A stretch of 64,000 nt of DNA from positions 2,049,001 to 2,113,000 of the forward strand of contig NZ_CP012700.1 in assembly GCF_001307295.1 (NCBI RefSeq). The letters are read 5' to 3'. The DNA comes from Sphingopyxis macrogoltabida. Lineage in GTDB: Bacteria > Pseudomonadota > Alphaproteobacteria > Sphingomonadales > Sphingomonadaceae. Shown here piece after piece: positions 43,510-52,673 of the stretch. The notes below the pieces were generated by a model. That model ran no database searches and was not told the origin of the DNA. It saw only the letters and a program-made list of their open reading frames with translations. Numbering within the stretch: the stretch's first letter is position 1; each line of letters begins with the position of its first letter. The position numbers were made by a program, and so were the translations under genes.

Positions 43510-44415
43510 ATGCGTCTCGACGATTATGATCCCGGCGACGATATCCGCGACCTCGGCCGCGGCGGCGGTGGTTTCGGCGGCGGCGGGGGCGGCGGCATAG
43601 GCGGCCTCCTCATCGGGCTCCTGCCGATGCTGCTCGGGCGCAAGATGGGCTGCGGCACCCTGCTTCTGATCGGCGCGGTCGCCTTTTTCCTTCTCGGCCC
43701 CGGCGCCAACATGTTCAGCAGCGGCGGCAGCAGCGCCGACCCGATGGCCGACAGCCGCGGCGCGCAGGGCGTCGCATGCGACACCGAAGGCGAGCGCTTT
43801 GCCTGCAACGTGTTCGGCTCGACCCATCAGGTCTGGGGCAGCCTGATCAGCGGCTATCAGAAGCCGACGCTCAATTTCTATCAGGACGAGAATGAATCGA
43901 AATGCGGTGCCGCTCAGGCCGCGATGGGCCCCTTCTATTGCCCGGCCGATCAGGGCGTCTATCTCGACACCAGCTTTTTCAACGAACTCGACCGCAAATT
44001 CGGTGCCGCCGGCGATGCCGCGCAGGCCTATGTCGTCGCGCACGAGGTCGGCCATCATATCCAGACGATCAGCGGCATTTCGGAGCAGGTGCGCCGGGCG
44101 CAGGCGCGCGGGTCGCAGGCCGACGGCAACGCGCTGCAGGTACGGATGGAGTTGCAGGCCGACTGTTACGCCGGCGTCTGGGCGGCGCGCGCCAAGACTC
44201 GCGACGGCCAGCCGGTGATGGAAGCGGGCGACATGGAAGAAGCGATGCGCGCCGCCAATGCGATCGGCGACGATACGCTGATGCGATCCGCAGGGCAGCG
44301 TCCCGTTCCCGAAAGCTTTACCCACGGTACCAGCGAACAACGCATGACCTGGCTGCGCCGCGGCCTGCAGACCGGAGATCCGCGCCAGTGCAACGCTTTC
44401 GACACGGCTATCTGA
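43510..44415 (+). CDS. Neutral zinc metallopeptidase (YpfJ family)
   Basis: 301-residue membrane-anchored peptidase. A Gly-rich cytoplasmic stretch (about 17-30) precedes a hydrophobic helix region around 32-66; the catalytic HEVGHHIQ is at 178-185 with the downstream ELQADCYAGVWA supplying the third ligand. The layout matches YpfJ/KPN_02809. ATG at 43510 has GGAG before it. The end overlaps the next gene's start by 28 bases. Confidence 0.92.
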   Translation: MRLDDYDPGDDIRDLGRGGGGFGGGGGGGIGGLLIGLLPMLLGRKMGCGTLLLIGAVAFFLLGPGANMFSSGGSSADPMADSRGAQGVACDTEGERFACNVFGSTHQVWGSLISGYQKPTLNFYQDENESKCGAAQAAMGPFYCPADQGVYLDTSFFNELDRKFGAAGDAAQAYVVAHEVGHHIQTISGISEQVRRAQARGSQADGNALQVRMELQADCYAGVWAARAKTRDGQPVMEAGDMEEAMRAANAIGDDTLMRSAGQRPVPESFTHGTSEQRMTWLRRGLQTGDPRQCNAFDTAI

Positions 44416-45674
44416 CGGCCGCGCTCGCGGGGGCCTTCTTCGCGGCATCGCCGGCGTTCGCTGCCACCGTCTATGTCGAGACGGGGCGGCTGATCGATGG
44501 CGTGACGAACGAAGTCCGCACCGGCCAGTGCATCACCATCGAAGCGGAGAAGATCAAGGCTGTCGGCGCATGCGGCAAAGCACCGGACGGCGCGACGGTG
44601 GTCGATTGGTCGGGCTTCACCGTCCTCCCCGGCCTTATCGATCTTCACACCCACCTCGCCGACCTTGGCCAGAGCGCCGACCTCGCCGCGCCCATGAAGG
44701 CCTCGCCCGCCGAAACCGCGCTCGTCGGCGCGCGAAACGCGCGCGTGACCCTCGACGCGGGCTTTACCAGCGTGCGCGACGTCGGCACCTATCGCGGGCT
44801 CACCGATGTGACCTTGCGTAACGCGATCGACCGCGGCGACGTACCGGGGCCGCGCATGTGGGTTGCGGGCGCCTATCTCACTATTCCGAAGGGCGGCGGC
44901 GAGCTCAACGGCGTCGTCCCGAACGAGCAATTGCCGCCCGACATGCGCCTCGGCGTCGCCGCGACGCCGGAGGAAGCGGCCGCAAAGGTAACTTACCTGC
45001 TCGATCACGGTGCCGACTTCATCAAGGCGATCGCGACCGGCGCCGTGCTTGCCATCGGCACCGAACCTGGGGCGCCCGAACTCACCGAGGAACAGCTCCG
45101 CGCGATCGTGACGGTGGCGCATGCCCGCGGCAAGAGGGTGACCGCGCATGCCCATGGCGCGATCGGCATCCAGAATGCGATCAACGCGGGGGTCGACAGT
45201 ATCGAGCATGCCAGCCTCGCCGACGAAGCCACGCTGCAACTTGCGAAAAAGCACGGCACCTGGCTGGTGATGGATATCTACAACGGCACCTACATCGACG
45301 AGGAAGGCACGAAGGAAGGCTGGCCGGAAGAATATCTGCGCAAGAATCGTGAAACCACCGATACCCAGCGCGTCGCCTTCCGGCGCGCGGTCGAGCTGGG
45401 CGTCAATATCGGCTATGGCACCGACGCGGGGGTCTATCCGCACGGGCTCAACGGCCGCCAGTTCCGCAATATGGTAAAATACGGGATGACGCCGATGCAG
45501 GCGATCCGGTCGGCCACCGGCCGCGCCGCCGAGGAAATGGGCCGCGCCGACGTCGGCGCGATCGTTCCGGGGCGCTATGCCGATCTGGTTGCAGTAAGGG
45601 CCGATCCGCTCGCCGACATCGGCGTGCTCGAAAAGATCGACCATGTGATGAAGGGCGGCGCCCTCGTCCGTTAG
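44388..45674 (+). CDS. Secreted amidohydrolase
   Basis: 428 residues. The GTG at 44388 starts a signal peptide (QRFRHGYLTAALAGAFFAASPAFA) and lies behind CGGAG; no ATG fits. DLHTHLAD gives H87 and H89, KAIATG the bridging Lys, HAHGAIGIQNAI and VDSIEHASL the further His ligands, and GTDAGVYPHG the Asp, so the binuclear metal site is complete. It resembles Xaa-Pro dipeptidase-like amidohydrolases of sphingomonads. Translation overlaps the end of the zinc peptidase, implying coupling. Confidence 0.88.
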   Translation: MQRFRHGYLTAALAGAFFAASPAFAATVYVETGRLIDGVTNEVRTGQCITIEAEKIKAVGACGKAPDGATVVDWSGFTVLPGLIDLHTHLADLGQSADLAAPMKASPAETALVGARNARVTLDAGFTSVRDVGTYRGLTDVTLRNAIDRGDVPGPRMWVAGAYLTIPKGGGELNGVVPNEQLPPDMRLGVAATPEEAAAKVTYLLDHGADFIKAIATGAVLAIGTEPGAPELTEEQLRAIVTVAHARGKRVTAHAHGAIGIQNAINAGVDSIEHASLADEATLQLAKKHGTWLVMDIYNGTYIDEEGTKEGWPEEYLRKNRETTDTQRVAFRRAVELGVNIGYGTDAGVYPHGLNGRQFRNMVKYGMTPMQAIRSATGRAAEEMGRADVGAIVPGRYADLVAVRADPLADIGVLEKIDHVMKGGALVR

Positions 45675-46438
45675 GGGCCGACTTTTTCGCGCGGCCGCCC
45701 TTTGCGTTTCGCAGCGGCAACTTTTTTGCCGGCAGCCGCTATTTTTGCCTTCGCCGCGCGCGCGGCGGCATGGGTTTCGGCACGACGCAGCAGCAATGCC
45801 AGATCTTCGCGGCTGATATCGAAGGTCTCGCCAAGATCGGCGAGCGCCCCGTCGATATCGTCCATCAACAGGCCGACCGGTTCCTGAGCCACGGCCTTTC
45901 CGTCGACCGGCCGGGCTCGGTGCGGATAGCTGTGCCCCGAGAAACGATGGAACAGCATGCCGATCCCGACGAGGATCAGCGAATTGAGCAATACCGGCAC
46001 CAGAAAGTCGGTCGCATGCCCCGCGAAGCTCTGCCACCCGAGCACGGCGCTCAGTGCCGCGGCACCGCCGGGCGGATGGAGGCAGCGCAGCAGCGACATC
46101 ATCAGAATTGCGGTCGAAACCGCCAGCGCCGCGGCGAGCGCCGGCTCGGCGACCGCCTGCGCGACGACAACGCCGAAGACAGCCGACAGGAAATTGCCGC
46201 CGACGATCGACCAGGGTTGTGCGAGCGGGCTCGCCGGGACTGCGAACAGCAACACGGCCGACGCGCCGATCGGGGCTATCAACCACGGCATCGATGCGGG
46301 AAACAGCGCCGCGCACACCGCACCGGCCAGCCCAATGCCGACCAGCGCCCCGATGCTCGCAATCATCCGGTCGCGCAGGCTCGCGCCGGCGAGCAACGGC
46401 ACGAACAGCTTTTTGGGGAGGGATTTCAATCGGGGCAT
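45671..46438 (-). CDS. HPP family membrane protein with a Lys/Ala-rich tail
   Basis: 255 residues. Four hydrophobic helices carry the HPP motif (LHPPGGAAAL). The C-terminal 30 residues are Ala/Lys/Arg-rich (AAKAKIAAAGKKVAAAKRKG), like histone H1-type nucleic-acid-binding tails, which is not usual for HPP proteins. The function of HPP proteins is uncertain; some transport nitrite. The start ATG at 46438 is preferred over 46525 because it directly precedes the conserved region. The stop overlaps the amidohydrolase stop on the other strand by four bases. Confidence 0.82.
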   Translation of the reverse strand: MPRLKSLPKKLFVPLLAGASLRDRMIASIGALVGIGLAGAVCAALFPASMPWLIAPIGASAVLLFAVPASPLAQPWSIVGGNFLSAVFGVVVAQAVAEPALAAALAVSTAILMMSLLRCLHPPGGAAALSAVLGWQSFAGHATDFLVPVLLNSLILVGIGMLFHRFSGHSYPHRARPVDGKAVAQEPVGLLMDDIDGALADLGETFDISREDLALLLRRAETHAAARAAKAKIAAAGKKVAAAKRKGRPREKVGP

Positions 46439-46545
46439 GCCAGCATCTCTCACGGGAGGCGCGATCCGATGGAGCGCCGCGAAGTTTTTCGCCAGAGAGC
46501 TTTGGTTTGCCGGCACCAAGTCCAATTTCGCTCACCAATCGACGA

Positions 46546-47204
46546 TTAAGGTGGTGCGGGAACGAAGCGGTTGATTTTCACAACATGCGGATCGGGGAAA
46601 ATAAAACGCACTTCGGTGACGATCTGCTGCGGTTCGCCCAGCCACATCACCGCCTCGCCGCCATTTTCCTTCACATGCCATGCCCGAAGATCGCGCAGCG
46701 CTGCCCCAATTCGCTCGTCATCGCGACATAAGCCGCTGCGGGTTGAATCCGAACATCGGAAACGAACCGCTGTCGCTTCGAGAGCAAACGACTTGAGCGC
46801 CGCGATCAGTTCGACGCCACGCTCGACAGACAATTCGGCGGATAGGCCGAATAGATCGCCAGTTCGCATGGCAGATTTGATGAAAGCGCCACTTCTCTTG
46901 ACGCATAAGGCGGTCGCATACGCCCAGTTCCGATCCGGCCTTCGATCGGCGACAGAAAACTCGCCGTCCATACCCGGCGCTGACATCCGGATCCTCGCCG
47001 TTCAGGGCTTTCCGCCAGTTTCAATTCGACCATCCCAGGAGGGCCAAATGTTTTTTGCTCGCTTATCGCGACGATCGGACGGTGTTCGAATCCCGCAAGG
47101 ACCAAGTCACCGGCTTTTTCGGTCGACAGCCCCTCGATATCGATCAGTTGCGGTGGAGTAGTTGTTTGGGTCGAAAGCAGGATCGCAAGAATGGCAGAGA
47201 GCAT
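46546..47204 (-). pseudogene. Probable frameshifted secreted protein
   Basis: Two overlapping frames together look like one protein. The first (47204 down to about 46940) has a signal peptide (MLSAILAILLSTQTTTP) and reaches CQRRVWTASFLSPIEGR; the second (46986 to 46546) continues with RNWAYATALCVKRSGAFI and DLFGLSAELSVERGVELI to its end. Each half looks protein-like only in its own part, with the switch near 46930-46950, as expected from a one-base indel. The family is not recognised. Alternatives: two separate small genes or a sequence error. Confidence 0.5.
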
Positions 47205-47281
47205 GAATTCCGACGTATCGGCCCACATCAGCGTTGGCAATCGGTCCTTGAACCTGCCCGCCGCGCCGCTAAACCGCTTTC

Positions 47282-49351
47282 ATGCGTAACCACCTCCTCC
47301 CCAGCGCGATCGCGCTCGCCGCCGCCCTTTCCTCCCCCGCCTTCGCCCGGCCGATGACCGAGGTCGATCTGGCAACGCTGAAACGCGTTGCCGCGCCCGC
47401 GGCGTCGCCCGACGGACGCTGGGTCGTGTATCAGATGACCGAAACCGAGCCGGCGACCTACAAGCGTTCGACCGGGCTGTGGGTCGTCGACCGCAATGCG
47501 AAGGGCGCGCAGCCGGTGCGCATCGCCGACACGCCCGGCAAGAATGAAACCTCGCCCGCCTTCGACAAGGACGGCGCGCTTTTCTTCCTTTCGAACGCTT
47601 CGGGCAGCGATCAGGTCTGGCGGATCGATCCCAAGGCTGCGAACGCTGCCGCGACGCAGGTCACCAATGCCAAGGCCGATGTCGCCGGCTTCAAGATTTC
47701 ACCCGACGGTACGAAACTGCTCGCATGGGGGGATGTGCCGCGTGAATGCACCAGCTTTGGCTGCGACGCGAAGGATAAGGGCGCGCAACCCGGCCCCGGC
47801 ACCGGCCGCCTTTACAAGGACGGGAGCGGCTTCGTTCGCCACTGGGACCAGTGGGAAACGCCGGGCACCTACAGCCGCCCCTTCGTCTTCAACCTTGAGG
47901 GCGGCAAGGCGACCACGGATCGCGCGATCGACGGCGGCCTCGTCGGCGACACGCCGTCGAAACCGTTCGGCGACGGCAGCGAACTCGCCTGGGGCCCCGA
48001 CAGCCGCACCGTCTATTTCACGCTGCGCAAGGCCGACCGCAACGAACCGACCTCGACCAATCTCGATATCTACAGCACGCTCGTCGATGCGCGGATGCCA
48101 CCGATCAACCTGACCGAGGCCAATCAGGCGACCGACACGCTGCCCGCCCCTTCGCCCGACGGCAAATGGCTCGCCTATGCGGCGATGGCACGCCCCGGTT
48201 ACGAGTCCGACCGGCAGGTGCTGATGCTGCGTAATCTCGAAAGCGGCGAGACCAAGAAGCTCACCGACGCATGGGACCGCTCGGTTGCCTCGATCGCCTG
48301 GGCCGCGGACGGCAAGTCGCTTTATGTGACCGCGCAGGACGTGCTCGACCATCCCCTCTTCCGCGTCGATGCCGCGAGCGGCCAGGTCGAGAAGTTGAAG
48401 GCATCGATCGAAGAATATGACGGCAATATCGGCGACGTGACCCCGTTGGCGAACGGCGAGCTGCTCTATTCGCGCAACACCGTCCTCCTGCCGACCGACC
48501 TCTGGGTCCGCGATGCCAAGGGCAAGGCCGCACAGCTGACCAGCGTCAATGCCGCCGAGTTGGCGCAGTTCGACCCGGTCAAGGTCGAGCGCCTGCAATT
48601 TGCAGGCGCGGGCGGCGACAAGGTGTGGGGGCAGATTCTCAAGCCCGCGAACGCCACCGGCAAGCTGCCCGTCGCGCTGCTCGTCCACGGCGGGCCGCAG
48701 GGCAGCTTCGGCAACGCCTGGTCGACGCGCTGGAACCCGCGGCTCTTCGCGCAGCAGGGCTATGGCACGCTCACGATCGATTTCCACGGCTCGACCGGCT
48801 ACGGACAGGCCTTCACCGACAGCATCAACAAGGATTGGGGCGGCAAGCCGCTCGAAGACCTGAAGCTCGGCCTCGCCGCGGCGGGCAAGCAGGATGCCGG
48901 GATCGACGTCGCCAACGCCTGCGCGCTCGGGGGATCGTACGGCGGCTATATGATGAACTGGATCGCGGGCAACTGGCCCGATGGGTTCAAATGCCTCGTC
49001 ACCCATGCCGGCATCTTCGACCTGCGCGCCATGTCGATGGAAACCGAGGAACTGTGGTTCGACGAATGGGATCATGGCGGCCCGTGGTGGGAACGCACCG
49101 ACGGCGAAAAATGGAATCCGGTGAACCATGTCGACAAATGGAAGACGCCGACGCTCGTGATCACCGGCGAACTGGATTACCGCGTTCCCTATTATCAGAG
49201 CATCGCGCCCTATACCGTGCTCCAGCGCCGCGGCGTGCCGTCCGAACTGCTCGTCTTCCCCGACGAGAATCACTGGGTGCTGAAGGGCGCGAACAGCGTC
49301 CAGTGGCACCAGAGCGTGTTCAACTGGCTCAAGACCTATACGGGTAAATAG
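47282..49351 (+). CDS. S9 family peptidase (prolyl oligopeptidase-like)
   Basis: 689-residue secreted or periplasmic serine peptidase with a signal peptide (NHLLPSAIALAAALSSPAFA). The N-terminal two thirds have WD40-like propeller repeats (SPDGRWVVYQ, SPDGKWLAYA, WAADGKSLYV); the C-terminal alpha/beta hydrolase has S552 in GGSYGGYM, Asp in GELDYRVPY and His in DENHWV. It belongs with acylaminoacyl/dipeptidyl peptidases. It fits the peptide-scavenging theme of this region. Confidence 0.93.
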   Translation: MRNHLLPSAIALAAALSSPAFARPMTEVDLATLKRVAAPAASPDGRWVVYQMTETEPATYKRSTGLWVVDRNAKGAQPVRIADTPGKNETSPAFDKDGALFFLSNASGSDQVWRIDPKAANAAATQVTNAKADVAGFKISPDGTKLLAWGDVPRECTSFGCDAKDKGAQPGPGTGRLYKDGSGFVRHWDQWETPGTYSRPFVFNLEGGKATTDRAIDGGLVGDTPSKPFGDGSELAWGPDSRTVYFTLRKADRNEPTSTNLDIYSTLVDARMPPINLTEANQATDTLPAPSPDGKWLAYAAMARPGYESDRQVLMLRNLESGETKKLTDAWDRSVASIAWAADGKSLYVTAQDVLDHPLFRVDAASGQVEKLKASIEEYDGNIGDVTPLANGELLYSRNTVLLPTDLWVRDAKGKAAQLTSVNAAELAQFDPVKVERLQFAGAGGDKVWGQILKPANATGKLPVALLVHGGPQGSFGNAWSTRWNPRLFAQQGYGTLTIDFHGSTGYGQAFTDSINKDWGGKPLEDLKLGLAAAGKQDAGIDVANACALGGSYGGYMMNWIAGNWPDGFKCLVTHAGIFDLRAMSMETEELWFDEWDHGGPWWERTDGEKWNPVNHVDKWKTPTLVITGELDYRVPYYQSIAPYTVLQRRGVPSELLVFPDENHWVLKGANSVQWHQSVFNWLKTYTGK

Positions 49352-49369
49352 GGCGACTTTTGCTTTCGT

Positions 49370-49450
49370 CGTCACCCCGGACTTGATCCGGGGCCCCGCT
49401 TTTTCCTTCCGAGGCCGAAAGCGGGATGCCGGATCAAGTCCGGCATGACG
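49370..49450. repeat. Dispersed repeat, family C copy 5
   Basis: Palindrome with arms GTCACCCCGGACTTGATCCG and CGGATCAAGTCCGGCATGAC. It lies in the short gap before valS and its transcript could form a strong stem in the valS leader. Confidence 0.7.
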
Positions 49451-49506
49451 AGAAAGAGGAGTCTCCCCTTGCCGCTGCGCTCCCCGGCTGGCAAAGGCGC
49501 CCGGCT

Positions 49507-52188
49507 ATGCCGATGGAAAAAACCTTCGATCCCGCCGCTATCGAGGCGAAATGGGCCCATGAATGGGAAAGCCGTGGACTCTTCCGTCCCGCGCGTCCCG
49601 ACGCGACACCGTTCACGATCGTCAACCCGCCGCCGAACGTCACCGGCGCGCTGCACATCGGCCATGCGCTCGACAACACGCTGCAGGACGTACTGATCCG
49701 CTACGAGCGGCTGCGCGGCAAGGATGCGCTGTGGGTCGTCGGCATGGACCATGCCGGCATCGCGACGCAGATGGTCGTCGAACGCCAGATGGAAGAGCGG
49801 CAGGACAAGCGCACCAATTACACGCGCGACGAGTTCGTCGAAAAGGTGTGGCAGTGGAAGGCGGAGAGCGGCGGCCAGATCACCGGCCAGCTCCGCCGCC
49901 TCGGCTGCTCGATGGACTGGGCGAACGAACGCTTCACGATGGACGACGGGCTCAACCGCGCGGTCGCCAAGGTGTTCGTCGACTTGCACAAAAAGGGACT
50001 GATCTACCGCGACAAGCGGCTGGTGAACTGGGACCCGAAGCTCAGGACCGCGATCTCGGACCTCGAGGTCGAGACGCACGAGGTGGCGGGCGGCTTCTGG
50101 CACTTCAAATATCCGCTCGCCGACGGCGTGACGCTCGATGACGGACGCGATTATATCGAGGTCGCGACGACGCGCCCCGAAACGATGCTCGCCGACATGG
50201 CGGTCGCGGTACATCCAGACGATGCGCGCTACAGGAGCGTGATCGGCAAGGACATCCTCCAGCCGATCACCGGCCGCCGTTTCAAGGTCGTCGCCGACGA
50301 GCATGCCGATCCCGAACTGGGCAGCGGCGCGGTGAAGATCACCCCGGGGCATGACTTCAACGACTTCGAGGTCGGGAAGCGCGCGGGGTTCAAGCCCGGC
50401 GAGATGCTCAACATGCTCGATGGCGACGCGAATGTCGTTCAGACGAGCGACGGGCTGATCCCCGCCGAATATCTCGGCCTCCACCGCTTCAAGCGCGACG
50501 GCAAGGACGGGGCGCGTGAACTGGTCGTGACGCGGATGAAGGAACTCGGCTTCCTGATCCCCCACACCGACAAGGACGGCAACGCGCACGACGCCGAGCC
50601 GCGCACGATCCAGACCCCGTTTGGGGATCGCGGCGGCGTGGTGATCGAGCCCTGGCTGACCGATCAATGGTATGTCGATGCGGAAACGCTGGCGCAGCCG
50701 CCGATGGCCGCGGTACGCGACGGACGCATCAACATTGTCCCCAAGACTTGGGAAAAGACCTTCTTCAACTGGATGGAGAATATCCAGCCGTGGTGCGTCT
50801 CGCGCCAGCTCTGGTGGGGTCACCGGATTCCGGCGTGGTATGCCGAGGATGGCCGCATCTTCGTCGCCGAAACCGAAGAGGAAGCGCAGGCAGAAGCCGG
50901 CGCGGGCGTTGCATTGACGCGCGACGAGGACGTCCTCGATACCTGGTTCTCCTCTGCGCTCTGGCCCTTCGCAACGCTCGGCTGGCCCGAAGACACCGCG
51001 CTGCTGCGCCGCCACTATCCCAATGACGTGCTCGTCTCGGGTTTCGACATCCTCTTCTTCTGGGATGCGCGGATGGCGATGCAGGGGATGGAGTTCATGG
51101 GCGATGTGCCGTGGAAGACGCTCTATCTCCACGGCCTCGTCCGCGCGCCCGACGGCGCGAAGATGTCGAAGTCGAAGGGCAATGTCGTCGATCCGCTCGG
51201 GCTGATCGACCAATATGGCGCCGATGCCCTCCGTTTCTTCATGTCGGCGATGGAAAGCCAGGGCCGCGACATCAAGATGGATGATGCGCGCCTCGCGGGC
51301 TATCGCAACTTCGCGACCAAGCTGTGGAACGCCGCGCGTTTCTGCGAAGCAAACGGCATTTCGGCCTCGACCAGCTTCGAAGCGCCGCCCGCGAGCCTGC
51401 CGGTCAACCGCTGGATCATCGGCGAAGTCGCTGCGACCGTCGCCGCGATGGAAACAGCGTTTGCGGCCTATCGCTTCGACGAGGCCGCCAACGCGATCTA
51501 CAGCTTCGCCTGGGATCGCTTCTGCGACTGGTATCTGGAACTGATCAAGGGCGCGATCGACGACGAGACCAAGGCGGTCGCCGGCTGGGTGCTCGACCAG
51601 ATTCTCGTCATGCTCCATCCCTTCATGCCCTTCATCACCGAAGAACTGTGGACCGGGCTCGGCGACCGCGCCGATTATCCGCTGATCACCGCTAAATGGC
51701 CCGAACCGAAGGCCGAGCGCGACACCGACGCGAGCGCCGACATCGACTGGCTGATCAAACTGGTCAGCGAGCTTCGCACCGCCAAGGCCGAGCTCGGCCT
51801 GCCGCCGGGCGCACGCCTGACCGTGCATTTCCCGGCGTCGCTCAATGGCCGCACCGACAAGCTCGCGGCGCAGCTCGATCGTCTCGCACGTCTCGACGCG
51901 GTCAGCTTCGATCCGGCCCCCGCGGGCGCATCGGCGCAGCTTGTCGTCGAGGGCGAGACGATCACGGTTCCGCTGGAAGGCGTCATCGACATCGCCGCCG
52001 AGCGCGACCGCCTGACCAAGGCGCTCGCCGCAGCCGTTAAGGAACGCGACGGCCTTGCCGGGCGCTTGGGCAACCCGTCGTTCGTCGAACGTGCCAAGCC
52101 CGAAGCGGTCGAAAAGGCGCGCGCCGACCATGCGGCGAAGGAAGCCGAGGCCGATCGCCTGACCGCCGCACTGGCGCGGCTGGGGTAA
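49507..52188 (+). CDS. valS: Valine--tRNA ligase
   Basis: 893-residue class I aminoacyl-tRNA synthetase. HIGH is at 50-53 (GALHIGHAL), KMSKS at 552-556 (KMSKSKGN), and a C-terminal coiled coil ([23 protein letters not shown]) ends the protein as in other ValRS. The start ATG at 49507 has no strong ribosome site; ATG at 49513 is an alternative, and the frame to 49426 runs into the repeat. A downstream secreted protein and a MATE transporter are translationally coupled to it. Confidence 0.97.
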   Translation: MPMEKTFDPAAIEAKWAHEWESRGLFRPARPDATPFTIVNPPPNVTGALHIGHALDNTLQDVLIRYERLRGKDALWVVGMDHAGIATQMVVERQMEERQDKRTNYTRDEFVEKVWQWKAESGGQITGQLRRLGCSMDWANERFTMDDGLNRAVAKVFVDLHKKGLIYRDKRLVNWDPKLRTAISDLEVETHEVAGGFWHFKYPLADGVTLDDGRDYIEVATTRPETMLADMAVAVHPDDARYRSVIGKDILQPITGRRFKVVADEHADPELGSGAVKITPGHDFNDFEVGKRAGFKPGEMLNMLDGDANVVQTSDGLIPAEYLGLHRFKRDGKDGARELVVTRMKELGFLIPHTDKDGNAHDAEPRTIQTPFGDRGGVVIEPWLTDQWYVDAETLAQPPMAAVRDGRINIVPKTWEKTFFNWMENIQPWCVSRQLWWGHRIPAWYAEDGRIFVAETEEEAQAEAGAGVALTRDEDVLDTWFSSALWPFATLGWPEDTALLRRHYPNDVLVSGFDILFFWDARMAMQGMEFMGDVPWKTLYLHGLVRAPDGAKMSKSKGNVVDPLGLIDQYGADALRFFMSAMESQGRDIKMDDARLAGYRNFATKLWNAARFCEANGISASTSFEAPPASLPVNRWIIGEVAATVAAMETAFAAYRFDEAANAIYSFAWDRFCDWYLELIKGAIDDETKAVAGWVLDQILVMLHPFMPFITEELWTGLGDRADYPLITAKWPEPKAERDTDASADIDWLIKLVSELRTAKAELGLPPGARLTVHFPASLNGRTDKLAAQLDRLARLDAVSFDPAPAGASAQLVVEGETITVPLEGVIDIAAERDRLTKALAAAVKERDGLAGRLGNPSFVERAKPEAVEKARADHAAKEAEADRLTAALARLG

Positions 52189-52673
52189 TGCGGAACGGGC
52201 GAATCCTGCTTCTGGCCACGGCGCTGCTTGGCGCCGTTCCGCTGGCTGCCAGGGACGCCTCGCCGTTGACGCCCGCCGCCGGCAGCGCCGACCGCACCGC
52301 CATATTGGCAGCGCTGCGGACCCATCCCGACATGCGCTTCACCTTCCGCTATCTGCGGGTGTGGCGCGACGGCGACCGCGCCATCGCTTATGCCGAGGGC
52401 GACAATGGCGTCATCGGCGGTTTCAAGTCGATCCTGACGCGCGACGGCCAGACGGGCTGGCGCACCGTCTGGGCCGAGGGCGATGGCGGCAGCGATAGCT
52501 GTGCCGCCGGCGCGCGGCATTATGCGTGGGCCATCGAACTGATCGAATCGTACCACATCGTGCCTGATCGGCTTTTTCCCGACGTGACCCGGCAGACCAG
52601 CGGCCTCGCACGCTCGGCAAAAAGCGATCCCGACCTGCAATGCGTCGGCGATCTCGAAGGCGGACCCGAATGA
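52188..52673 (+). CDS. Small secreted hypothetical protein
   Basis: 161 residues with a signal peptide ([21 protein letters not shown]). Two Cys (in SDSCAAGARH and DLQCVGD) could form a disulfide. Not recognised. Its ATG overlaps the valS stop as TAATG, and its stop overlaps the MATE start as ATGA, so it is expressed together with both. Confidence 0.75.
   Translation: MRNGRILLLATALLGAVPLAARDASPLTPAAGSADRTAILAALRTHPDMRFTFRYLRVWRDGDRAIAYAEGDNGVIGGFKSILTRDGQTGWRTVWAEGDGGSDSCAAGARHYAWAIELIESYHIVPDRLFPDVTRQTSGLARSAKSDPDLQCVGDLEGGPE

Noticed and set aside
42205..44448. 747-residue extended patatin frame
   Set aside because: The upstream half lies antisense to the zinc peptidase gene; the patatin motifs begin only after 43353.
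49372..52131. 919-residue minus-strand open frame opposite valS
   Set aside because: Antisense shadow of valS, whose HIGH and KMSKS motifs are intact.
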